A DNA stretch of 26,723 nt from an uncultured Rhodanobacteraceae bacterium (GTDB taxonomy: Bacteria; Pseudomonadota; Gammaproteobacteria; Xanthomonadales; SZUA-5): positions 1-26,723 of the forward strand of contig CALEZI010000190.1 in the NCBI GenBank assembly GCA_937928755.1, written 5' to 3'. A program made the position numbers and the translations under genes. The notes beneath the pieces were generated by a model. The model was given only the letters and a program-made list of their open reading frames with translations. It had not been told where the DNA came from and ran no database searches. Shown here piece after piece: positions 1 to 6,366 of the stretch; position 1 is the stretch's first letter, and every line of letters starts with the position of its first letter.

Positions 1-1
1 G

Positions 2-439
2 GCTGCAGTCGAGGTGGGCGCCACCCTGGTCGGTCCGCCGCTGGCCCCCCCGCCGCCGGCCCCCGCGCCGCCCGCGACGGCCCCGGCAGCACCGCCGTCG
101 CGCCCGGCTGCGCGCCCGCCACGCAACCCGGATGCCACGGTGGTATTCCGGCAGGGACGGCTGGAGCCGCGCAATCCCGAGGCCGGCTCGGTGGTACAGA
201 CCCTCGGCCTGAAGCCGGTCTGCATCGGCAGCGACAGCACTTGCGACCTGCAGTTGTCGGCGCCGGGCATTGCCAAGCGCCATGTCGAGATCACGATGAC
301 GCGCGCCGGCTTCAGTCTGCGCGATGTTGCTGCGAGCGGAACCGTCAAGATCAACGGTGGCGTCGTTCAGGAGCATGTCTTGTCCGAGGGTGATACCCTC
401 TCGCTCGGGCCCGCCCAGTTCAATTTCCGACTGCTTTGA
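2..439 (+). CDS. FHA-domain protein, C-terminal part (5' end outside the window)
   Basis: The frame is open from the first bases of the window, so the gene almost certainly starts upstream. The visible part begins with a low-complexity Pro/Ala linker of about 40 residues, followed by a C-terminal forkhead-associated (FHA) domain over roughly the last 80 residues. FHA domains bind phosphothreonine peptides and usually act in Ser/Thr kinase signalling. This domain looks degenerate: the usual GR at the first binding loop reads GS (CIGSDSTCDLQL), and the usual SRxH reads AKRH. The NGG turn is kept (KINGG). It may therefore bind protein without phosphate or have lost binding. The stop overlaps the purine-rich ribosome-binding site of the STAS gene 7 bp downstream, so the two are probably co-transcribed. 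The linker suggests a larger multidomain protein, possibly with a kinase upstream, which cannot be seen here. Confidence 0.75.
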   Translation, partial: AAVEVGATLVGPPLAPPPPAPAPPATAPAAPPSRPAARPPRNPDATVVFRQGRLEPRNPEAGSVVQTLGLKPVCIGSDSTCDLQLSAPGIAKRHVEITMTRAGFSLRDVAASGTVKINGGVVQEHVLSEGDTLSLGPAQFNFRLL

Positions 440-446
440 GGATCGC

Positions 447-977
447 ATGGCGCTAGATATCGGCAGTGAAACCCAAGGAGACTTCCGCGTACTCCGGTTG
501 AATGGCCGTCTCGACACCGAGACTTCGGCCGACTTCGAACTGGCCGCGCACGACCTCACCGCCGCCGGCGAACGACGATTCATCGTCGACCTTGCCGGCA
601 TCAGCTACGTCAGTAGCGCCGGATTGCGCGTGCTGCTGGCGCTCGCCAAACAAATGAGTTCGGGCGGCGGCGAGTTGCGACTGTGCGGACTCGCACCGAG
701 CGTGCGTCAGGTCTTCGATCTCTCCGGTTTCAGCAAACTGTTCGTCATCGCGGCCGATGTCGATTCGGCGCTGGGCGAAAAGAGTGGCGCGGCGACGGCG
801 ACGCCGAATCCGGAAGTCAGCAAGGCAGCCGCCAGCTTGCTGGGCGCCACCGGCAGCAGTGCGCCGGCACCCGCTTCACAGCAAGTCGGTCGTCAGGCCG
901 CCGACCTTCTGGGTGCACGGCAGCCACCGAAGCGCGGTTTGCTCGCGCGCTTGTTGGGGTGGCTCAAGGGCCAGTAG
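447..977 (+). CDS. STAS-domain protein (anti-anti-sigma-factor type) with C-terminal amphipathic tail
   Basis: 176 residues. The ATG at 447 has a GAGGA ribosome-binding site and follows the FHA gene by 7 bp. Residues about 5-110 are a STAS domain like SpoIIAA/RsbV, with the phosphoacceptor loop YVSSAGLRVLL at 54-64; Ser56 or Ser57 is the expected regulatory serine. In partner-switching systems this serine is phosphorylated by an anti-sigma kinase and dephosphorylated by a PP2C phosphatase, and a SpoIIE-type PP2C gene lies convergent just downstream. Residues 111-176 are not part of a normal STAS protein: an Ala/Ser/Pro linker carries two copies of an 11-residue motif (VSKAAASLLGA at 124-134, VGRQAADLLGA at 147-157) and ends in a short basic-hydrophobic helix (GLLARLLGWLKG) that could bind a membrane surface. 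No anti-sigma kinase or sigma factor gene is seen nearby. Confidence 0.88.
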   Translation: MALDIGSETQGDFRVLRLNGRLDTETSADFELAAHDLTAAGERRFIVDLAGISYVSSAGLRVLLALAKQMSSGGGELRLCGLAPSVRQVFDLSGFSKLFVIAADVDSALGEKSGAATATPNPEVSKAAASLLGATGSSAPAPASQQVGRQAADLLGARQPPKRGLLARLLGWLKGQ

Positions 978-986
978 CTGATGCAA

Positions 987-1008
987 CGGCCGACCCGAAG
1001 GTTGGCCG
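987..1008. terminator. Hairpin between convergent genes, probable bidirectional terminator
   Basis: A 9-bp stem (CGGCCGACC pairing with GGTTGGCCG, one G-T pair) closes on a CGAA loop, which reads TTCG on the minus strand, the very stable UUCG tetraloop. It lies exactly between the stop of the STAS gene (977) and the stop of the convergent PP2C gene (1015). There is no T-tract on either side, so intrinsic termination is uncertain. Protection of mRNA 3' ends is the alternative. Confidence 0.5.
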
Positions 1009-1014
1009 CGCTGA

Positions 1015-2574
1015 TCAGGATTTCAGGCGCCGCAGGCAGATGATGGTCAGGTCGTCGGTCGAGCGATCGCGACCGACGAATTCGAGCAGCGATTTGCGCA
1101 ATGCCTGGTTGATCTCGGCGGCGCTGTCGCACGACACCAGTACCTGGTCGCGGCGCTCCTTGCCATAAGCCTCGCCGGCCGAATTCTCGCCTTCGTCCAC
1201 GCCGTCGGTGGTCAACACCAGGCAATCGCCGGGCGCCAGTTGCAGGCGTTGCTCGCGCACCGCCAGATCCAGGTCAGCGCCGACCGGGGAACCCGGATCG
1301 AGGCCCATCTCGATGACCTTGCGCCGCGCGCTGCGCAACACTGGCGGCGAATGACCGGCCAGTCCTACATGACACATGCCGGTTCGGGTATTCACGAAGA
1401 CCGCAGCCACGGTGACGAACATGCCGGGCTCGAACACCGGGGTCAGCGAGCGCTGCAGGTTTTCCAGCATTTCGGCTGGCCCGGCGTTGGTGCGCAATTG
1501 GTGGCGCAGGTCGGCGACGATGTAGCCCATGTACATGGCGGCCGAGACGCCCTTGCCGGAAACGTCGCCGATCAGCACCGCGAGTTCATCGGCACCGCGC
1601 CTTTCGATGTGATAGAAGTCGCCACCGACCATCATCGCCGGTGTGTAGCTGAGCGCCAGTTCAAAGCCTTCGATGTTTTCCGGCGGCGGCGTCAACAGGC
1701 GTTGCTGGATGCGCTGCGCCAGGCGCAGATCCGAATCACGCATCTTGCGCGATCCGGCAGCGGCATGTGCGCGAATGGCAGCCAAGGGAATGCGCAGCAG
1801 CATGACCGCATCCGCCAGTTGGTGCGGCTGCAGGGAAGCATTCGAGCGCATCGCACCGGCCTCGGAACCCTCCAGCAGCAGCCCGACCTGCGAGTCGACG
1901 GGCAACGCCAGGAATGGCGGCACCTCAGCCAGGGACAGCGCCTGGGCCAGGCGCTGGCACTCGTCCGGCGTCCACACCGCAACACCCTTGGGCTCGGACT
2001 TGAGCGCGGACAGTGCGCGAAACAGCGTGCTGCGTGAGACTTCGGCGCCCTCGGGCGCTCGCGCGAGCAGTTTGCCGGCGCGCCAATCCACCAGGCTGGC
2101 GCGCGCCGCACCCGGTATGCATTGGATCAACGCCGCCAATGCCGCCGCGGCCTGGTTCTCGGCTTCGCGGTTCTCCGAATGCAGTGCGCTCAGCATCACC
2201 GACACCAGATCGTCGTTGATGGATTCCGCAGCGGTCGGCGGAGTCGTCTGCTCGCCGACGATTGGCGCATTGCCGCGAACGGTGCCCGCCAGTTGCACGT
2301 TGTACACCAACGTGATCCGACCGAGTCCGATCACGTCGCCATCGCGCAGCGCCTTGTCTCCGATCAGGCGGGCGCCGTTGATCTCGGTGCCGTTGGCGCT
2401 GCCCAGATCGCGCAGGCGCCAGCCGTCGGCGGACTTGACCATCTCGGCATGGCGCCGCGACACCGTCGGATCGTCGATCGCATACTCGACGGTCGGATCG
2501 CGTCCGAGCACGCCCTCACCCTCAAGCTTGTAGACCTTGCCTTTGTGGCTTCCGCTGAGCAATACCAGGAACAT
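1015..2574 (-). CDS. FHA-domain PP2C-type (SpoIIE) serine phosphatase
   Basis: 519 residues from the ATG at 2574, chosen because it begins directly at the FHA fold (MFLVLLSGSHKG); the 21 extra upstream codons are not domain-like. Residues 1-95 form an FHA domain with an intact pocket (G24-R25, S39-R40-R41-H42, N61-G62). Residues 120-270 form a GAF-like sensory region of low similarity. A linker helix (AQRIQQRLLTP, 286-296) of the kind found before SpoIIE/RsbU catalytic domains leads to the PP2C domain (about 305-519). The metal-binding motifs GGDFY (317-321), GDVSGKG (336-342), TDG (456-458) and DD (507-508) are all present, so it should be an active Mn/Mg-dependent phosphoserine phosphatase. 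The obvious candidate substrate is the STAS protein encoded convergently. The FHA domain may dock it to a Ser/Thr-kinase target. It is divergent from the MAPEG gene, with 73 bp shared upstream DNA. Confidence 0.92.
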   Translation of the reverse strand: MFLVLLSGSHKGKVYKLEGEGVLGRDPTVEYAIDDPTVSRRHAEMVKSADGWRLRDLGSANGTEINGARLIGDKALRDGDVIGLGRITLVYNVQLAGTVRGNAPIVGEQTTPPTAAESINDDLVSVMLSALHSENREAENQAAAALAALIQCIPGAARASLVDWRAGKLLARAPEGAEVSRSTLFRALSALKSEPKGVAVWTPDECQRLAQALSLAEVPPFLALPVDSQVGLLLEGSEAGAMRSNASLQPHQLADAVMLLRIPLAAIRAHAAAGSRKMRDSDLRLAQRIQQRLLTPPPENIEGFELALSYTPAMMVGGDFYHIERRGADELAVLIGDVSGKGVSAAMYMGYIVADLRHQLRTNAGPAEMLENLQRSLTPVFEPGMFVTVAAVFVNTRTGMCHVGLAGHSPPVLRSARRKVIEMGLDPGSPVGADLDLAVREQRLQLAPGDCLVLTTDGVDEGENSAGEAYGKERRDQVLVSCDSAAEINQALRKSLLEFVGRDRSTDDLTIICLRRLKS

Positions 2575-2647
2575 GTGCCGATCCGTCCCGTAACATTCGC
2601 CAGCAAGAAGTCGACATCGCTTTCCATCCAAACCCATGGAGGTCCAG

Positions 2648-3022
2648 ATGACAACCGCTTACTGGTGCGTACTGATCGCCGCCTTCCTGCCGCTCGCCTT
2701 CACCGGCGTGGCCAAGTTCAGCGGACCCGGCTTCAACAATAACCGACCGCGCGACTTTCAGGCGGGACTGACCGGCTTCCGCCAGCGCGCGCATTGGGCG
2801 CACCTGAACTCTTTCGAGGCTTTCCCGCCATTTGCCGCCGCAGTACTGATGGCGCATCAGCTCGGGCTGGCGCAAGCGACACTCGACAACCTGGCGATCG
2901 GCTTCATCGTTGCTCGGCTGGCCTATTTCGCCTGCTATCTGGCCGACCAGGCCGCGTTGCGCAGCCTCGCCTGGCTGGCCGCCACCGGTTGCTGGGTGGC
3001 GATGTTCTTTCTGGCGGTCTGA
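2648..3022 (+). CDS. MAPEG family membrane protein
   Basis: 124 residues. The ATG at 2648 is preceded by a clear GGAGG 5 bp upstream, which excludes the earlier in-frame ATG at 2636. There are four hydrophobic segments (about residues 4-22, 58-72, 83-100, 106-123). The motif NSFEAFPPFAAAV (54-66) is the hallmark of the MAPEG superfamily (membrane-associated proteins in eicosanoid and glutathione metabolism), whose bacterial members are small inner-membrane proteins of mostly unknown substrate; some are microsomal-type glutathione transferases. It is transcribed alone and divergently from the PP2C gene. Physiological function cannot be read from the sequence. Confidence 0.88.
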   Translation: MTTAYWCVLIAAFLPLAFTGVAKFSGPGFNNNRPRDFQAGLTGFRQRAHWAHLNSFEAFPPFAAAVLMAHQLGLAQATLDNLAIGFIVARLAYFACYLADQAALRSLAWLAATGCWVAMFFLAV

Positions 3023-3062
3023 GGCTCGGGCTCGAGACCAGGAATTGCCTTTGCGCAGCGGT

Positions 3063-3133
3063 GCTCGTGTGGGTCAGGCCTTGTCTGGACGCCTCCCCTG
3101 ATTGAGTGAAGGGCGTCGAGACCAGCCTGCACC
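3063..3133 (-). repeat. Diverged single copy of the 113-bp palindromic repeat
   Basis: Compared with the reverse complement of the four-copy repeat at 8921-9460, this stretch keeps the landmarks in order: GCTC-GTGTGGGTC, then TTGTCTGGACGCCTC, a non-matching centre, then GAAGGGCGTC and a CCAG/CTG arm. The outer and inner dyad arms remain recognisable but carry several mismatches. It lies in the 275-bp gap between the MAPEG gene and the phasin gene, just beyond the phasin terminator. No heptamer array is attached. Confidence 0.55.
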
Positions 3134-3167
3134 TGCCAGCGCGCCGACATGGGTAGCCCCCATAACG

Positions 3168-3198
3168 AAAAAACCCCGGCTGGCACAGCCAACCGGGG
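3168..3198 (-). terminator. Rho-independent terminator of the phasin gene
   Basis: On the minus strand, an 11-position stem (CCCCGGTTGGC with GCCAGCCGGGG, one mismatch) closes on a 3-nt loop and is followed at once by TTTTTT (3173 down to 3168). It lies about 100 bp beyond the phasin stop codon. The strong GC stem and uninterrupted T-tract fit an intrinsic terminator for a highly expressed gene. On the plus strand it could also trap read-through from the MAPEG gene, but there the U-tract is absent. Confidence 0.85.
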
Positions 3199-3297
3199 AC
3201 AGTCACGACGCGAAAACTCAGGGGAGGGGTCTGGATATCGCGTCGTTGCTGTACTTTGAACTCTCGCGTGCCGACCCTGGACTTCAGGGCGTCAGGC

Positions 3298-3678
3298 TCA
3301 GCGCGCCTTGGCAGCCTTGGTCGCCTTGACCACGCTGTCATTGGCAGCGTCGACCGTGCCCTTGAACAACTGGCCAAATGCCTCGCCGGTCTTGACCATC
3401 ACGCCGGCCACTTCCTGCGACGTGGCATAAAACTTCTCGGCCGAATCCTTGACCAGATTCACGCTCTTCGGAAACGAGGCGCGGGCGCCTTCGAAATCCT
3501 TGACCTCGCCGGCCTGACCCATCAGGTCGGTGGCGACCTTGACGCGGTCCTCGATGGTCTTCAGCTGGATGTCCATCAGCTTCTCGAAGCCTTCGACGGC
3601 GATCGCGTTGGCCTTGATGAAAGTTTCAGCGGCCTGCTTCGACAGGGCCAGGAACTGGTTGCTTGCTTGCTCGTACAT
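3298..3678 (-). CDS. Phasin family protein (polyhydroxyalkanoate granule-associated)
   Basis: 126 residues. The ATG at 3678 is chosen for its AAGGAGA ribosome-binding site 6 bp upstream; the frame is open further but that part overlaps the promoter and operators. The protein is predicted to be all alpha-helical, rich in Ala, Lys and Glu, with the phasin_2-type pattern: MYEQASNQFLALSKQAAETF, then helices with ALDNFEKLM-like amphipathic spacing, and a lysine-rich Ala tail (VVKATKAAKAR). Phasins coat PHA granules and control their number and size. No phaC or phaZ gene is in the window, so the gene stands alone. It ends with a strong terminator and is preceded by a promoter covered by two palindromes, as expected for a gene repressed until polymer accumulates. 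Confidence 0.88.
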   Translation of the reverse strand: MYEQASNQFLALSKQAAETFIKANAIAVEGFEKLMDIQLKTIEDRVKVATDLMGQAGEVKDFEGARASFPKSVNLVKDSAEKFYATSQEVAGVMVKTGEAFGQLFKGTVDAANDSVVKATKAAKAR

Positions 3679-3703
3679 GCTTGCTCTCCTTGGGAACTGC
3701 CCC

Positions 3704-3720
3704 ATGTTGCGGTGCAGCAT
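3704..3720. promoter_or_regulatory. Operator-like palindrome 2 of the phasin promoter (PhaR-type motif)
   Basis: Reads ATGTTGCGGTGCAGCAT, an imperfect 17-bp dyad of form ATGYTGC-N3-GCARCAT. It covers the predicted -10 element (TATGCT on the minus strand, 3721-3716) and the likely start site. It is the second copy of the motif at 3731-3747, with centres 27 bp apart. TGC/GCA dyads of this type are known binding sites of PhaR-family repressors upstream of phasin genes. Confidence 0.6.
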
Positions 3721-3744
3721 AACGAGCGGAATGTTGCAGTGCAA
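3716..3744 (-). promoter_or_regulatory. Predicted sigma-70-like promoter of the phasin gene
   Basis: On the minus strand TTGCAC (3744-3739) and TATGCT (3721-3716) are separated by exactly 17 bp. Both are moderate matches to -35 and -10 consensus. The predicted transcript would start near 3709 and give a leader of about 30 nt carrying the AAGGAGA site. Each hexamer overlaps one of the two palindromes. Confidence 0.5.
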
Positions 3745-3747
3745 CAT
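3731..3747. promoter_or_regulatory. Operator-like palindrome 1 of the phasin promoter (PhaR-type motif)
   Basis: Reads ATGTTGCAGTGCAACAT, a perfect 8-bp inverted repeat around one central base. It covers the predicted -35 hexamer. Together with the copy at 3704-3720 it would let a dimeric repressor block RNA polymerase. The regulator gene is not in the window. Confidence 0.65.
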
Positions 3748-3792
3748 TTTTCTTGCGAGCGACCGCGAAACGGATTTTCCATTCAGCTCAAC

Positions 3793-4377
3793 TCAACGGG
3801 GAGCCATCTCCGCTACGCCGGTCAACCCCTCGCGCACCGCCTTGTCGGCTTGCGGCCCCAACCACATCGAAAACAGCGCGCGGTTGAATTCGAGGCCCGC
3901 AAAATGCGCGCGGGCGCCACCTTCGACGTTGATTTCGGTACCACTGTCCGGGTCGTAATAGAACACCATGCTGCGTCCGCGCGCCGCTGCCGGCAGCAGG
4001 GCAATGAACTTCTCCAGACGCGGCGCTACCCGCCTGCGCGTTTCGGCATCCGTCACCTGCGCGAACAGCTCGCGAAAGTGCGCTTCGACCTGCGCCTTCG
4101 GCAATTCGTTGGCATACCAGACCAGCGTGATCTGCAGCGGCGTCAGTCCAAGGCCAATCTCGTTCTGCACCATTGCATCTGCCGGGCCATGCAGGGCCAA
4201 GCCGTAGAACGGAATGAAGCTGCGATGCACCAGCGCCGAGCCCAGCAATGGCCACGGCCGCGGCTGGCTCTCGACGCGAATGATCGGCGCGATTTCGACA
4301 CCGGCGTGATTCACCGCCATCGCCGATCCCGACCACAGACAGAACATGGCGAAGCCGACGCGTAAAGCCATGGTCAT
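3793..4377 (-). CDS. Chalcone-isomerase-like exported protein
   Basis: 194 residues from the ATG at 4377 (an AGGGG lies about 9 bp upstream; a second ATG at 4371 is possible). The N-terminus MTMALRVGFAMFCLWSGSAMA is a signal peptide with a likely cut after AMA. The mature part has the layout of bacterial CHI-like proteins (chalcone isomerase fold, non-catalytic family): GSALVHRSFIPFYGLALHGP, then LVWYANELPKAQVEAHF, and RSMVFYYDPDSGTEINVEG near the C-terminus. These proteins are periplasmic and of unknown function in bacteria; fatty-acid binding has been proposed for the fold. It lies downstream of queD on the same strand but 138 bp away, so a separate promoter is likely. Confidence 0.75.
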   Translation of the reverse strand: MTMALRVGFAMFCLWSGSAMAVNHAGVEIAPIIRVESQPRPWPLLGSALVHRSFIPFYGLALHGPADAMVQNEIGLGLTPLQITLVWYANELPKAQVEAHFRELFAQVTDAETRRRVAPRLEKFIALLPAAARGRSMVFYYDPDSGTEINVEGGARAHFAGLEFNRALFSMWLGPQADKAVREGLTGVAEMAPR

Positions 4378-4515
4378 GACGAGCCGCCCCTGATCCCGGT
4401 GAGCCAAGCATAACCGCTGCAAGCCGCTGGACTGGATGAACAAGCGTAGCGTCGCGCCCCGAGCCAGATGGCGGCAACAGCTAACTCGCTGCATGGGCAA
4501 TGCCGTTGGGGGCAC

Positions 4516-4881
4516 TCAGCGGCGCATTGGCCCCGCATAACGCGCACCCGCCGTGCAAGTCTCGTGCACGACGATCAGCGACAACTGCGGGAGACGCGGC
4601 TGCAACTGCTCGAAGATCCACTTCGCCATACGTTCGCTGGTCGGGTTTTCCAGGCCGGGAACGTCGTTCAGATAGTGGTGATCGAGCTGATCGAACAGTG
4701 GCTGAAACGCCGATTTGACATCCGCGAAGTCCATCACCCAGCCCTCGGGCTCCAGCAATTCACCGCTGACGTGCACCTCGATGCGGAATGAGTGTCCATG
4801 CAGGCGCGAACACTTGTGCGTTGCCGGCAGATTCGGCAAGCGGTGCGCTGCTTCGATGGAGAACACCTTGAAAATGTCCAT
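4516..4881 (-). CDS. queD: 6-carboxy-5,6,7,8-tetrahydropterin synthase (queuosine pathway)
   Basis: 121 residues, the usual length for QueD. It converts 7,8-dihydroneopterin triphosphate to 6-carboxytetrahydropterin, the second committed step to preQ0 and queuosine. Zinc ligands H13, H28 and H30 (AAHR, LHGHSF), catalytic C24, the DHHYLN motif (67-72), PTSERMA (80-86) and the C-terminal HETC (106-109) are all present, so it should be active. There is no good Shine-Dalgarno; the ATG at 4881 lies only 16 bp after the 3' end of a tRNA-Met gene on the same strand. The message may be released by tRNA 3' processing with a very short leader. No other queuosine genes are in view. Confidence 0.95.
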   Translation of the reverse strand: MDIFKVFSIEAAHRLPNLPATHKCSRLHGHSFRIEVHVSGELLEPEGWVMDFADVKSAFQPLFDQLDHHYLNDVPGLENPTSERMAKWIFEQLQPRLPQLSLIVVHETCTAGARYAGPMRR

Positions 4882-4897
4882 GGCGGACGCTCGATCG

Positions 4898-4974
4898 TGG
4901 TGGCTATGAGTGGAATCGAACCACCGACCTCAGCATTATGAGTGCCGCGCTCTAACCGTCTGAGCTACATAGCC
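4898..4974 (-). tRNA. tRNA-Met (elongator, anticodon CAT)
   Basis: A full cloverleaf can be folded on the minus strand: acceptor GGCTATG/CATAGCC, D stem GCTC/GAGC, anticodon stem CGGCA/TGCTG with loop CTCATAA (anticodon CAT), T stem GGTGG/CCACT with loop TTCGATT, discriminator A and an encoded CCA (4900-4898). The total is 77 nt. The anticodon stem lacks the three G-C pairs of initiator tRNA, and the sequence closely resembles E. coli elongator tRNA-Met, so it is not initiator or tRNA-Ile2. queD starts 16 bp downstream. Confidence 0.95.
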
Positions 4975-5197
4975 ACGATCGCGTGAACCGGAGAGCATGC
5001 CACAACGGATCCACGAAGCGCCAGTGCTGTGCCAGCGCTTCCAATGACGGACGGACCGACATCCCTGGCGGATGACCCTGCTTTCGGTCGGGGCGCGCTG
5101 TGCTCTTCGCAGCGCCGCGGGTTTGCGCGGTCGTCCGGATCGGGAAGGCAGAGCAATCGCGACGCCGTTGGCTCGGCGCCCTCCAAAGGCAAGAACC

Positions 5198-6352
5198 TCA
5201 GTGCATCGTCGACGTCAGAACATGGGCGATCTCCGCCGGCGGCCGTCTCAGGATCGATGTATTCACCTGCATGGGAATCGTGCCCGTTGCCGGATTGACC
5301 GGCGCCATCCCCACGCCCAATGCCAGCGCTCGCTCGATCCACGCGGGGTCAACGGGAGTGCTCGGTTTGAGCAGGAACTTGCTGGTGCCGCCCGGCAATT
5401 TCTCGACACTGAACCGGCGATCCGATTCGAGCAACGCGATCAGCGCGTCCGCGGCCTGCCATGCCGCGGCGTAATCCCGTTGATAGCTGTCGACATGGCG
5501 CGCCGCCACCGCGACCGTCGGCCATGCATTCGGCAGTGCGCCGCCGAACATCCGGCGCTCGTGAGAAAGCCCTTCGATGAAATCCTCATCGCCCGCAAGG
5601 ATGGCTCCGGAACCGGCATTGAAGTGCTTCCACAAGGACACGTACACGCTGTCGAACAATGCCGTGTATTCCGTGATCGCATGACCCGAGTGCTGCGGCA
5701 GATTGAACAGGCGCGCGCCGTCCAGGTGCAGCCGGATACCCTGCCCGCGAGCCCAACTGCTGATGCGCTGCATTTCCTCGAAGTCGAACATGGCGTGATG
5801 CATGCGTCGCACCGGGCTCTCGATGGAGATCACGCCGATCCTGCGCGCCACCCGACCACTCGCGGTACGCCCAGCCCAGCGCTGCACATCTTGCAGCGTG
5901 AAACCACTCTGCGCTTCGCCCAGGGGCACCAGATTCAAGCCACTCAGCGTCTGCGCACAGTCACCGCTGTCGTTGTAGAGATGACTCTCGGCCTGAACCA
6001 ATACGCGGCTGTCGCGCCCGGCCAGTTTGCGGATTGCCAAATGATTGGCGAGCGTGCCGGTTGCCACGAAGATGGCTGCCTGCTTGCCCAGCAACGCTGC
6101 GAACTGCTTCTCCAGCGTCGCCAGCGACCCGCCGATCGAATAATTGTCGACGCCGAAACTGCGCTCGGCCACGGCCTCGCCGAGACGCAGCGCGTACTCA
6201 CGCGGCGTCAGCGCCAATCCATCCGACGTGAACTGGACGTGCCGGAACATATCGCCCGGCGCGCCGGGTGCAGACACCGATGGTCCGGGCTGCGACCATG
6301 CCGTGCTCGCACAAGCCATGCCACCGAGGGCAAGAAAATGACGGCGATCCAT
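5198..6352 (-). CDS. PLP-dependent threonine-aldolase/beta-eliminating-lyase family protein with Tat signal
   Basis: 384 residues from the ATG at 6352. Fold-type I PLP enzyme of the threonine aldolase/tyrosine phenol-lyase superfamily. Visible: the substrate entry DNYSIGGS (69-76), VATGTLANHLAI (97-108), the PLP-aspartate LHLDGARLFN (208-217, D211), and the Schiff-base lysine in VSLWKHFNAGSGAILAG (K242). Threonine aldolases usually have a serine- or threonine-lysine-glycine at this point, so the specificity may differ. The N-terminus MDRRHFLALGG, followed by a hydrophobic stretch and an AWS/AQP-like end, is a twin-arginine signal, which is unusual for a PLP enzyme normally found in the cytoplasm. 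It starts 14 bp after the hemW stop, so it is the last gene of the rph-rdgB-hemW operon. True substrate unknown. Confidence 0.82.
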   Translation of the reverse strand: MDRRHFLALGGMACASTAWSQPGPSVSAPGAPGDMFRHVQFTSDGLALTPREYALRLGEAVAERSFGVDNYSIGGSLATLEKQFAALLGKQAAIFVATGTLANHLAIRKLAGRDSRVLVQAESHLYNDSGDCAQTLSGLNLVPLGEAQSGFTLQDVQRWAGRTASGRVARRIGVISIESPVRRMHHAMFDFEEMQRISSWARGQGIRLHLDGARLFNLPQHSGHAITEYTALFDSVYVSLWKHFNAGSGAILAGDEDFIEGLSHERRMFGGALPNAWPTVAVAARHVDSYQRDYAAAWQAADALIALLESDRRFSVEKLPGGTSKFLLKPSTPVDPAWIERALALGVGMAPVNPATGTIPMQVNTSILRRPPAEIAHVLTSTMH

Positions 6353-6366
6353 GGTCCGAGGGCTCC

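Noticed and set aside
4975..5197. Possible short gene between the tRNA and the PLP lyase gene
   Set aside because: Only Arg/Ser-rich shadow frames with no start signal or known motif; no RNA structure recognised.
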